64,000 nucleotides of DNA from Peptostreptococcus sp. D1 (GTDB lineage: Bacteria; Bacillota; Clostridia; Peptostreptococcales; Peptostreptococcaceae): contig NZ_FONP01000003.1 in NCBI RefSeq assembly GCF_900112955.1, forward strand, positions 1-64,000. The letters run 5' to 3'. Below, piece after piece: positions 36,677-45,211 of the stretch (the first letter of the stretch is position 1; each line of letters begins with the position of its first letter). Under the pieces are notes generated by a model, which saw nothing but the letters and a program-made list of their open reading frames with translations, was not told where the DNA came from and did not search any database. Position numbers and translations under genes: made by a program.

Positions 36677-39600
36677 ATGGGCAGAGCGTATAACTTGGGA
36701 ATCGATATTGGTTCAACTACGGTTAAAACTGTTCTTAGAAACGGAGAAGAAATCCTTTATAAAGAATACAAAAGACACTTTTCCGATGTAAAATCTACTG
36801 TTGTAAAGCAATTAAAGGAAATATATAAAAAAATTGGTAATTCTAGTATTAAAGCTGTTATCACAGGCTCTGGTGGGATTGGATTATCAAAAAAAATAAA
36901 TATAAAATTTGAGCAGGAGGTTATTTCTAGCACAAAAGCTATAAGGTTTATGCATCCAGAAACGGATGTCGTTGTTGAGCTTGGTGGAGAAGATGCAAAG
37001 GTAACTTTTTTGTCAGGCGGCATTGACCAGAGAATGAATGGAATTTGTGCTGGTGGTACAGGGGCATTCATAGATCAGATGGCAGCTTTGTTAAAAACTG
37101 ATGCAGCAGGATTAAATGAGCTCGCAAAGGATTTTGAAGTAATATATCCTATTGCATCCAGATGCGGAGTTTTTGCAAAGACAGATATTCAGCCATTGAT
37201 AAACGATGGTGCAAAAAAATCTGATATTGCAATGAGTATTTTTAATGCTGTTGTTGTACAGACTGTCAGCGTTTTATCGTGTGGTAGAAAAATCGAGGGT
37301 AAGGTGGCGTTTCTGGGAGGTCCATTGTACTTTTTATCGGAGCTTAGAAGACAATTTTGCAATGTAATAAAATTATCTAATGAAGATGTTATTTTCCCAG
37401 AAAATGCACAGCTATATGTTGCCTTAGGAGCTTCAATACTTGCGGAAAATGAAGAGCCACTTTTGGTAGGTGAATTATTAGACAGAATAAATTCAGTTGA
37501 ATCGCTTGAAGATGGAGAAGACGAAGAGATTATTCCACTTTTTGCGAACGAAGCAGAATACATAACCTTCAAAGAAAGACATAGTAGGGCGAAAGTCGAT
37601 AGGGTTGATATTAAAAATTACATAGGAAATTATTTTTTAGGGTTGGATGCTGGATCTACGACAACTAAAGCAGTGTTAATAGGGGATAATGGAGAAATAT
37701 TGTTTAGTCACTATGGAAGCAACGAAGGAAACCCTCTAAGCACGAGTATTGAAATATTGAAAAAAATATATTCACTAATACCAAAGGATGCCAGAATATC
37801 TAGAGTAACAGTAACTGGATATGGTGAGGAGCTTATCAAAAAAGCACTAAGGCTTGATGACGGTGAAATCGAAACAATTGCTCATTATAGAGCTGCACAA
37901 TATTTTAATCCTGATGTCGATTTTATTTTGGATATCGGTGGACAAGACATGAAGTGTCTAAAAATCAAAAATGGTGTGATTGATCAGATAATATTAAATG
38001 AGGCGTGTTCTTCGGGATGTGGATCCTTTCTGGAGTCCTTTGCTCATTCTCTTGAGATGAATATTGTCGACTTTGCACAGTGTGGTATATATTCACAAAA
38101 ACCAGTGGATTTAGGGTCTAGATGTACCGTTTTTATGAATTCGAGAGTCAAGCAGGCACAGAAGGAGGGCGCTACGGTTTCTGATATTTCAGCAGGATTG
38201 GCATATTCTGTAGTAAAAAACGCACTTTTCAAGGTTATTAAATTGAGGGATATAACATCATTGGGGGAAAACGTCGTAGCTCAAGGCGGAACCTTTTACA
38301 ATGATTTGGTGTTGAGAGCATTTGAAAGACTAGCTGGAAAAGAAGTAATAAGACCTGAAATAGCTGGTTTGATGGGAGCATTCGGCTGTGCACTGATCTC
38401 GAAAGAAAAATATAATGGAATCGTATCGAATGTTCTATCAGAAAATCAGTTGAATGACATAGAAATAAAAACGAGCATTACTAGATGTAAGGGCTGTTCA
38501 AACAAATGTCTTTTAACTATCAATAAATTCTCGAAAACAGAGATATTTGTTTCTGGAAATAGATGCGAAGTGGGTGAAGCCATATACACGAATACGAGGA
38601 TTGATAGAGATAAGGAAAACATAAATCTTTATAAATATAAGTATGATAAGCTGATGGAATACAAGCCTCTTGATAAAAACTTAGCCAAGAGAGGTGTAAT
38701 CGGTGTACCAATGGTGCTAAATATGTTTGAAAATCTTCCTTTTTGGCATACTATGTTATCAGAGCTTGGTTTTTCCGTAGTATTGTCGGGGAAATCATCC
38801 AAAGAGGTTTTTGAAAAGGGAATAAGCTCTATAGCATCTGATACAGTTTGTTATCCAGCTAAATTGGTGCATGGACATATTGAGCTATTGATTGAAAAGG
38901 GCATAAAAACAATATTCTATCCTTCCGTAACTCATGAATTTAGAGAAGATCCAAATTCTGATAATCATTACAATTGTCCGGTAGTAACTTCATATCCAGA
39001 GGTTATTAAGAGCAATATGGATAATTTGCAAAGCTCAGATTTGACATATATTAATTTCTTTGTGTCTATGAACAACAAGGAAAAGCTGAAAAAGAGAGTT
39101 CATTCTGCTATGAAGTACTATTACCCTGATTTGAAGCTGTCTGAGGTTGAAATCGCAATTGATAGAGCGACGTTAGAATACGATAAATTCAAACAGGACA
39201 TAAGAATACAGGGAGAAGCAATAGTCAAAAAATTAAGTGATGAAAATAAAAAGGGAATAGTATTGTCAGGCAGACCTTACCATCTAGATCCAGAAATAAA
39301 TCATGGAATACCTGAGCTGATTAATTCACTAGGTATGGCTGTACTGACAGAGGATTCGATTTGTCAGCTTGCAGATATGAAAAGACCTCTAAGAGTTGTA
39401 GATCAATGGGTTTATCATTCAAGGCTATATAAGGCTGCGACATTTTGTTGCGAGCATGATAATCTTGAAATGGTACAATTAAACTCATTTGGTTGCGGAC
39501 TTGATGCAGTAACTACTGAACAGGTAGAAGAAATACTAAATGAAAGAGCTAAAATTCATACAGTGTTGAAAATAGATGAAGGTAATAACCTTGGCTCAGC

Positions 39601-40978
39601 AAAAATAAGATTGAGATCTCTTAAAGCTGCGATAAGTGAAAGGGATAAAAATGGAATCAAACCATCTGCGGCAAAGGTGGAAAAGGTAGAGTACGAGAAG
39701 AATACGAAATTAAATACTAACCATACATTGCTGGCACCTCAAATGGCACCAATACAATTCCAATTTATTGAAAAAGCTCTCCAAAGTGTAGGGCTAAATG
39801 TTGTCGTTTTGAGCAATAATTCCTCTGAAATAATAGAAGAGGGATTGAGATATGTAAATAATGATGCTTGTTATCCTGCGATTATTGTGATTGGACAGAT
39901 TATTAATGCATTAAAATCCGGAATGTATGATACAAACAATACGACGGTTCTTATGACTCAAACCGGTGGTGGCTGTAGAGCAACAAATTATATTGGATTT
40001 TTGAGAAAAGCATTAAAATCTGCAGGATTTGGTAATGTTCCAGTAGTATCTATTAGTGCAAATGGAGTCGAGGATAATGGTGTAAAATCACAGTTGACTC
40101 TTGGAATTTTCAATAAAATAATGATGGGTGCAGTCTATGGAGATCTTTTGATGAAGGTTCTGCTTAGGATACGTCCATACGAAAGAATTCCTGGAAGTGC
40201 TAATAAGCTGTACGAATACTGGGTTGAAAAATGCAAGAAATCACTTGAAACTGGTAATATTAAAATGTACAAGGCTAATATTAGAGGTATCGTAAGAGAT
40301 TTTGACAGCCTGGAGATAACTGATGAAATAAAGCCAAGAGTCGGACTTGTAGGAGAAATACTGGTTAAATTCAGTCCAATTGCAAATAATGATCTTATTT
40401 CTATAATAGAGAGAGAAGGTGCTGAAGCTGTTGTTCCTGAGCTAATCAACTTCTTTACTTGTGCAGCATATAACAGTATTTATCAGAGCGAAAAGCTTGA
40501 GGCTACCTTCAAAAAGAAAATAATAGGCAAATCAATAGTAAAGCTGATTGAATTGTATTTGTCGACCTACTATTATGCATTGAAAAAGAGTAAGAGATTT
40601 GAGCCTCCTATGAGAATTAAGGATATAGCTGAGCATACGAAGAGCTTTGTTTCGCTTGGTAATCAGACTGGTGAGGGCTGGCTATTGCCTGGTGAAATGC
40701 TAGAACTCTTAGAAACGGGAACAAATAATATCGTTTGTATGCAACCATTCGGCTGTCTACCAAATCATATTATTGGAAAGGGTGTAATAAAAAGTATTAA
40801 AAGAGAATACCCTAAGGCGAATATTATTCCTATTGATTACGATGCTTCTGCGACATCAGTCAATCAGCTGAACAGAATTAAGCTTATGCTTTCAACTGCA
40901 TTTTCAGAGATTAATGGAACGGACAAAAAAATGTATGAAGATTCTCTTAAACCTATTGATTTAAACAGACTGATATAG
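36677..40978 (+). CDS. Giant 2-hydroxyacyl-CoA dehydratase activase-related protein
   Basis: A 1433-residue multidomain protein. Two BcrAD/BadFG ASKHA ATPase domains come first: one starts GIDIGSTTVKTVL near 10, the other FLGLDAGSTTTKAVLIG near 325, each with its own GGQD/GGED and cluster-type Cys (GICAGGTGAF, EACSSGCGSF). A Cys-rich link (RCKGCSNKCLLTI) near 610 leads to a DUF2229-type region (GVPMVLNMFENLPFW) and a C-terminal half resembling the dehydratase (HgdB-like) subunit, with ACYPA and MQPFGCLPNH. Activases use ATP to drive high-energy electron transfer to dehydratases. The fused family is common in anaerobes with unknown substrate. ATG 36677 lies 6 bases after GGAGGT. Confidence 0.88.
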   Translation: MGRAYNLGIDIGSTTVKTVLRNGEEILYKEYKRHFSDVKSTVVKQLKEIYKKIGNSSIKAVITGSGGIGLSKKINIKFEQEVISSTKAIRFMHPETDVVVELGGEDAKVTFLSGGIDQRMNGICAGGTGAFIDQMAALLKTDAAGLNELAKDFEVIYPIASRCGVFAKTDIQPLINDGAKKSDIAMSIFNAVVVQTVSVLSCGRKIEGKVAFLGGPLYFLSELRRQFCNVIKLSNEDVIFPENAQLYVALGASILAENEEPLLVGELLDRINSVESLEDGEDEEIIPLFANEAEYITFKERHSRAKVDRVDIKNYIGNYFLGLDAGSTTTKAVLIGDNGEILFSHYGSNEGNPLSTSIEILKKIYSLIPKDARISRVTVTGYGEELIKKALRLDDGEIETIAHYRAAQYFNPDVDFILDIGGQDMKCLKIKNGVIDQIILNEACSSGCGSFLESFAHSLEMNIVDFAQCGIYSQKPVDLGSRCTVFMNSRVKQAQKEGATVSDISAGLAYSVVKNALFKVIKLRDITSLGENVVAQGGTFYNDLVLRAFERLAGKEVIRPEIAGLMGAFGCALISKEKYNGIVSNVLSENQLNDIEIKTSITRCKGCSNKCLLTINKFSKTEIFVSGNRCEVGEAIYTNTRIDRDKENINLYKYKYDKLMEYKPLDKNLAKRGVIGVPMVLNMFENLPFWHTMLSELGFSVVLSGKSSKEVFEKGISSIASDTVCYPAKLVHGHIELLIEKGIKTIFYPSVTHEFREDPNSDNHYNCPVVTSYPEVIKSNMDNLQSSDLTYINFFVSMNNKEKLKKRVHSAMKYYYPDLKLSEVEIAIDRATLEYDKFKQDIRIQGEAIVKKLSDENKKGIVLSGRPYHLDPEINHGIPELINSLGMAVLTEDSICQLADMKRPLRVVDQWVYHSRLYKAATFCCEHDNLEMVQLNSFGCGLDAVTTEQVEEILNERAKIHTVLKIDEGNNLGSAKIRLRSLKAAISERDKNGIKPSAAKVEKVEYEKNTKLNTNHTLLAPQMAPIQFQFIEKALQSVGLNVVVLSNNSSEIIEEGLRYVNNDACYPAIIVIGQIINALKSGMYDTNNTTVLMTQTGGGCRATNYIGFLRKALKSAGFGNVPVVSISANGVEDNGVKSQLTLGIFNKIMMGAVYGDLLMKVLLRIRPYERIPGSANKLYEYWVEKCKKSLETGNIKMYKANIRGIVRDFDSLEITDEIKPRVGLVGEILVKFSPIANNDLISIIEREGAEAVVPELINFFTCAAYNSIYQSEKLEATFKKKIIGKSIVKLIELYLSTYYYALKKSKRFEPPMRIKDIAEHTKSFVSLGNQTGEGWLLPGEMLELLETGTNNIVCMQPFGCLPNHIIGKGVIKSIKREYPKANIIPIDYDASATSVNQLNRIKLMLSTAFSEINGTDKKMYEDSLKPIDLNRLI

Positions 40979-41027
40979 TATATTAATTAGGAATGCAGAG
41001 AAAATTTGTTTTTCGATTAGTATTTTG

Positions 41028-41066
41028 CATAAACCAATCAAAGCTCTGATTGGTTTATGTTTTTTT
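41028..41066 (+). terminator. Strong terminator abutting the next gene's ribosome binding site
   Basis: CATAAACCAATCA (41028-41040) pairs perfectly with TGATTGGTTTATG (41047-41059), followed by T7 (41060-41066). The very next bases are AAAGGAG (41067-41073), the ribosome binding site of the gene at 41075. Confidence 0.9.
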
Positions 41067-41074
41067 AAAGGAGA

Positions 41075-42382
41075 GTGTTCGTTATAGGAGAGGCAGTAAG
41101 ATCAAGATATTGTACGAATGAAATAGGCGAGGATCTCATTATATATTCTGGAAAGTTTCATATATACTCAGATATTCAATTGAGGTGTGATGGAATCCTA
41201 TACTATAAGCTTTCAGAGCCTGTTTCAATTAATTTTTCAGCAAAAATATACAAATTTGAAGCTTTGTCAGAAATTGATCTGATTAATTTTTCAAAGGAAG
41301 CTACTCTTGAGATTTCAGGTTATAAGCTGATGAGTATTGAAATAGAAAGTATAAATAATGGCGAAATTATCGGATACGTAAATGATAATGTTATAAAATC
41401 AAAGGATAACAGTGTGCAATATATTCAATTTGATATATTGAATATGGACAAAATTCCAGGCAAATTAGTAAATTATGATGATTTGGTTTATGCAGGGAGG
41501 CTTGAATTTAGAGTTAATGATTACAAAATAACCATAGATAAAAGCTATAATTATAACAAAGATTTTCACAATAGATTAGTAAATCGTAATGGAAGTGTGA
41601 TTACTCATACTGGTAAAATAGAGAAATATGATGGTACGGTGTTTAACACCAGAAATATATACAAGCTGATTACGCAGCTATCAATTGCTCTCAGCTTTTC
41701 CTGTGGTAGATTTATTGCCATTCCAAATTGCTTTGGGTATAGTAATTCAAAGGAAGTATACAGGTCATGGCATAAGATGTATTCAAATAATTATCAATTT
41801 GTGTTTAATTGGACTTCAACTATTTCCAATTACTATAATTTTGAAAAATATTTGTCGCTTATGACAAAAAAGCTTGAAGAAACCTATTATTTTGATGCTT
41901 TTTCTAGTATTTTGGATTGGTATGTCGAATCCTTAAATGGAATTAATATGGGCAACAATATAATATCGATTCAAACTGCACTAGAGATGTTGTCATATGT
42001 GGTGCTTGTAGAGTTGGAGCGAGTGTTTTCAAGAGAAGAATACGATAACAGGGCAGCAAATCAAAACATTAGAGATTTGTTGAAATTCTGCTTTATAGAT
42101 CACGATATACCCTTCGCAGTAAGTGGTAGAAATTACAACAGCAAGATAAAAATGGACTCTGTCGACCTTATTACTCAGTATAGAAATATTGTGGTTCATC
42201 CAAGTAAAAAAAATCATAATATACACTTAGATTTTGAAGAGATGTGGAACATTATTTTGTGTGGAATTAGCTATATTGAGCTTGTGATTTTGTATATAAT
42301 AAATTACAAAGGCGAGTACACTAATAGATTTAAGGATTTGAGATTTGGAGATGTTGAGAATGTTCCATGGTCGAAAAAATAA
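41075..42382 (+). CDS. HEPN-type protein, possible ApeA-like antiviral RNase
   Basis: A 435-residue protein with a beta-rich N-terminal half (about 1-180) and a helical C-terminal half. RNIVVH at about 370-375 fits the Rx4-6H motif of HEPN ribonucleases, and the closing region YIELVILYIINYKGEYTNRF resembles the end of ApeA-like HEPN proteins, which cleave tRNA on phage infection. No antitoxin or partner gene is adjacent. The start is uncertain: GTG 41075 sits one base after AAAGGAG, while ATA 41084 is better spaced but rare. Protein and motif are visible; RNase activity and defence role are inference. Confidence 0.6.
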   Translation: MFVIGEAVRSRYCTNEIGEDLIIYSGKFHIYSDIQLRCDGILYYKLSEPVSINFSAKIYKFEALSEIDLINFSKEATLEISGYKLMSIEIESINNGEIIGYVNDNVIKSKDNSVQYIQFDILNMDKIPGKLVNYDDLVYAGRLEFRVNDYKITIDKSYNYNKDFHNRLVNRNGSVITHTGKIEKYDGTVFNTRNIYKLITQLSIALSFSCGRFIAIPNCFGYSNSKEVYRSWHKMYSNNYQFVFNWTSTISNYYNFEKYLSLMTKKLEETYYFDAFSSILDWYVESLNGINMGNNIISIQTALEMLSYVVLVELERVFSREEYDNRAANQNIRDLLKFCFIDHDIPFAVSGRNYNSKIKMDSVDLITQYRNIVVHPSKKNHNIHLDFEEMWNIILCGISYIELVILYIINYKGEYTNRFKDLRFGDVENVPWSKK

Positions 42383-42520
42383 AAAAGTATAAATTTTCTG
42401 AAGCATATTAGGGATGAAAAACAAGAATATACTTTTCTAAATGAATTGAACTTATAATAACTATAAATATAAGTTACAATGATTTAAAAAGAGAGGTAAT
42501 AATAAAAAATAAAAAAAGTA

Positions 42521-42549
42521 TTGACATTATGTTTGAATTGTATTAATAT
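42521..42549 (+). promoter_or_regulatory. Sigma-A promoter of the T-box transcript
   Basis: TTGACA (42521-42526) and TAATAT (42544-42549), 17 bases apart, just upstream of the T-box Stem I. Confidence 0.85.
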
Positions 42550-42559
42550 AGATTCAAAC

Positions 42560-42838
42560 AATAAACAATATAAAAGCATTGATAAGAAATAGTAGTCATG
42601 TGGAGTTAATCAGAGAGCTGCTGGCTGGTGAGAAGCGCAATATGAATCATGATGAACACATCTTTGAGTTTGGTACCGAATTAGTAGTAGGCTATCACGG
42701 GGACGCCCGTTACAGTGTTAAGGTATGTTAGTACCTAATGAGGTTATCGCTGTGAGGTGATGACAAATAGAGGTGGGAACACGAAGTAGAATTTTTACTC
42801 TCGTCCTCTGGCATAAGTCAGAGGATGGGAGTTTTTTT
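42560..42838 (+). promoter_or_regulatory. T-box leader, predicted tRNA-His specific
   Basis: Stem I carries AGTAG (5' side of the specifier loop), CAGAGAGC and GGCTGGTGAGAAGC (distal loop motifs); TCATG pairs with CATGA to close the loop above. The 3' side reads GAA CAC ATC, giving specifier CAC (42657-42659), a histidine codon. The T-box is AGAGGTGGGAACACG (42769-42783); its UGGG pairs with the tRNA end NCCA when N73 is C, as in tRNA-His. The terminator is a 14-bp stem 42797-42810/42819-42832 plus T7. Uncharged tRNA-His should promote read-through into the transporter genes. Confidence 0.93.
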
Positions 42839-42874
42839 ATTTTATTAAATTGTATTAAATTGGAGGAAAAGAAA

Positions 42875-43669
42875 ATGAAAAAAGGCATTATAAAAAAACT
42901 ATCATTAGTAGCTTTAGGTTTAGTATTAATTTCAGGTTTAGGAGCTTGTTCAAAGAAGGAAGAAGCAAAAACTACCGAAAAAACTGATAATACAGTAATT
43001 GTCGGATTGGATAACACATTCGTTCCTATGGGATTTTTGGATGAAAATAATGAATTGGTAGGCTTTGATATTGATTTGGCAAAAGAGGCTTTTAAAAGAG
43101 CCGGATACACTCCAAAATTTGAAAATATCGAGTGGTCAATGAAGGAACAAACTTTAAATAATAAAAATGTCGACTGTTTGTGGAATGGATATAGTATAAC
43201 AGAACAAAGAAAAGAAAAGGTTGCATATTCAAAGCCATATTTCGATAATAGACAAATAGTGGTTACTATGTCTACTGATTCATTCAAAAAAATATCTGAT
43301 TTGAAGGATCAGCCAGTTGGTACTCAGGCAGGCTCTACTGGATTGGATGCTATAGAATCAAACAAAGAATTTCAGAATATGATTAAGGGCAAGCAAGCTT
43401 CAACTTATGATACATATGACAAGGCTCTAAGAGATTTGGAGGTAGGTAGAGTTAAAGCCATAGTTGGTGATGAAGTGTTGTTAAAATATTATATCAAGCA
43501 GAGAGGCGAAGATAAGTATACAGTATTAGAAGGTGATCTTGGAAGTGAACAATATGGTGTCGGCTTCAGAAAAGATGACAACGAGCTTAGAGAAAAGGTT
43601 GATAAAGCTTTAGATGAAATGAAAGCTGACGGAACTTTTGACAAGATAAGATCAAAATGGTTTAAATAA
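42875..43669 (+). CDS. Amino acid-binding lipoprotein of a polar amino acid ABC transporter (predicted histidine)
   Basis: A 264-residue solute-binding lipoprotein (family 3). The signal ends ISGLGACSKKE with the lipidated Cys near 27. The mature domain has VIVGLDNTFVPMGFLDENNELVGFDIDLAKE and, later, DCLWNGYSITEQRKEKVAYSKPYF-type ligand residues. ATG 42875 follows TGGAGG; a longer frame from 42773 runs through the T-box and is not used. The histidine assignment rests on the T-box specifier; similar transporters have been named HisXYZ. Confidence 0.9.
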   Translation: MKKGIIKKLSLVALGLVLISGLGACSKKEEAKTTEKTDNTVIVGLDNTFVPMGFLDENNELVGFDIDLAKEAFKRAGYTPKFENIEWSMKEQTLNNKNVDCLWNGYSITEQRKEKVAYSKPYFDNRQIVVTMSTDSFKKISDLKDQPVGTQAGSTGLDAIESNKEFQNMIKGKQASTYDTYDKALRDLEVGRVKAIVGDEVLLKYYIKQRGEDKYTVLEGDLGSEQYGVGFRKDDNELREKVDKALDEMKADGTFDKIRSKWFK

Positions 43670-43687
43670 TAATTTGGAGGTTGTGTA

Positions 43688-44305
43688 ATGTTAGAAGGTG
43701 TAAAGATTGTTTTGGAATTATTTTTCCTGACAACAATATTTTCGATTCCACTTGGTATTGCAGTAGCGATGGTAAGGGTATCAAAAAATAAAATAGGAAG
43801 TGCTGTAACAGGCGCATACATATGGATAATGAGGGGGAGTCCACTATTATTACAGCTTGTGTTTTTTTACTATGGACTTCCAGCCATAAATCCCAATCTA
43901 GTGTTTGATAAAATGACTGTTGCAATTTTTGCATTTTCTATCAATTATGCAGCGTATTATGCCGAGATATTTAGAGCGGGTCTTCAATCGATCAATAGAG
44001 GTCAATTTGAAGCAGCTATGGTTCTTGGCTTGGATAAGATTACAATGTACAAGAGAATAATTTTTCCACAGGTTTTAAAAATTGTTATTCCACCTGTCGG
44101 AAATGAACTGATAACTCTTGTAAAAGACACTTCATTGGTTTATATATTGGCTGTTAACGACTTGTTGAGAGTGGCGACTGCAGCTAGTAATAGAGAGGCT
44201 TCATTGATGCCATTTGTGGTAGCGGGTGCTATTTATTTGGTGATGACTGGAGTGTTGACACAAGTGTTGGCAATCGTCGAGAAAAAATTCTCATATTACA
44301 GGTAA
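43688..44305 (+). CDS. Polar amino acid ABC transporter permease (predicted histidine)
   Basis: A 205-residue permease of the HisM/GlnP type with about five membrane helices; the short N-terminal extension is missing the first residues typical of longer relatives but the frame is intact. The coupling loop is EAAMVLGLDKITMYKRIIFPQ, and MRGSPLLLQLVFFYYGLP near 40 is the family motif. GGAGG precedes the ATG, 18 bases after the binding-protein gene. Confidence 0.93.
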   Translation: MLEGVKIVLELFFLTTIFSIPLGIAVAMVRVSKNKIGSAVTGAYIWIMRGSPLLLQLVFFYYGLPAINPNLVFDKMTVAIFAFSINYAAYYAEIFRAGLQSINRGQFEAAMVLGLDKITMYKRIIFPQVLKIVIPPVGNELITLVKDTSLVYILAVNDLLRVATAASNREASLMPFVVAGAIYLVMTGVLTQVLAIVEKKFSYYR

Positions 44306-44370
44306 ACTGTTGTATTGCAGGTAAATATATTTATTGAATAGATTGAAAAATCTAGTAGTGAGGTGTATTG

Positions 44371-45036
44371 ATGTTAAAGGTAGTTGATTTAAAGAAAAGT
44401 TTTAATAACGTCGAGGTTTTAAAGGGAATTTCTTTTGAAATAGAATCAGGCGAAATCGGTGTTGTGCTAGGCAAATCTGGTGCTGGAAAAACTACGTTGA
44501 TAAGATGTATTAATGGATTAGAAACTTTCGATAGTGGAGAAATAATTGTAGCTGGTATAAAAATAAAGGACTCGAATGATAGAAGGAAAATAAGAGGACA
44601 AATAGGAATGGTATTTCAAAATTTCAATTTATTCCCTCATTTTTCGGTATTGGAAAATATTATTGAAGCTCCTATGAGGGTTCTTGGGAAATCAAGACAG
44701 GAGGCGGAAAAAATAGCTATCGAGCTGCTGGAAATGGTAGATTTGAGTGATAAAAGGGACAGCTATCCATTTGAATTGTCTGGTGGTCAACAGCAAAGAG
44801 TTGCTATTGCCAGAAGCTGTGCCTTGATGCCAAAAATACTTTGCTTCGATGAGCCGACATCTGCATTGGATAAAGAAAATATACAAAAAGTCCAAGAGAT
44901 AATAACTAGATTTAAAGAAAGAGGCATGGCAATATTAATAATTTCACATGATGTCGCATTTTCAAAAGAAATGGCAGATAAAATAATATATATCAAGGAA
45001 GGACTTTTAGTTAATGAAAGTGAAGTTGAAATATAA
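44371..45036 (+). CDS. Polar amino acid ABC transporter ATP-binding protein (predicted histidine)
   Basis: A 221-residue ATPase: Walker A GKSGAGKTT near 34, signature ELSGGQQQRVAIARS near 136, Walker B ILCFDEPTSALD near 158. It is a few residues shorter than typical GlnQ. ATG 44371 is preferred to a TTG at 44368; GTGAGGTG lies upstream. Last gene of the T-box operon, followed by a long terminator. Confidence 0.94.
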   Translation: MLKVVDLKKSFNNVEVLKGISFEIESGEIGVVLGKSGAGKTTLIRCINGLETFDSGEIIVAGIKIKDSNDRRKIRGQIGMVFQNFNLFPHFSVLENIIEAPMRVLGKSRQEAEKIAIELLEMVDLSDKRDSYPFELSGGQQQRVAIARSCALMPKILCFDEPTSALDKENIQKVQEIITRFKERGMAILIISHDVAFSKEMADKIIYIKEGLLVNESEVEI

Positions 45037-45069
45037 TTTTTAAAGAAAATCGATTATATGGATATTTTT

Positions 45070-45182
45070 AGAGGTATTTTCAAAAATCATATTTATGGTA
45101 AAATATTGAGATAAATTAGTAAAATTATCTGATTTTTACAATGATAAAAATATGATTTTAAGTCAATACCTCTTATTTTTAT
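45070..45182 (+). terminator. Long terminator of the T-box transporter operon
   Basis: AGAGGTATT (45070-45078) pairs with AATACCTCT (45165-45173) and, inside, AAAATCATATTT near 45082 with AAATATGATTTT near 45148; TATTTTTAT follows. The -10 box of the xpaC-like gene (TATAAT, 45185-45190) comes directly after. Confidence 0.75.
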
Positions 45183-45211
45183 GTTATAATTAACATAGAG
45201 GAGTGTTGCTT

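Noticed and set aside
42773-42874. Upstream extension of the amino acid-binding protein gene
   Set aside because: It runs through the T-box and terminator; the real start at 42875 has TGGAGG and begins a normal lipoprotein signal peptide.
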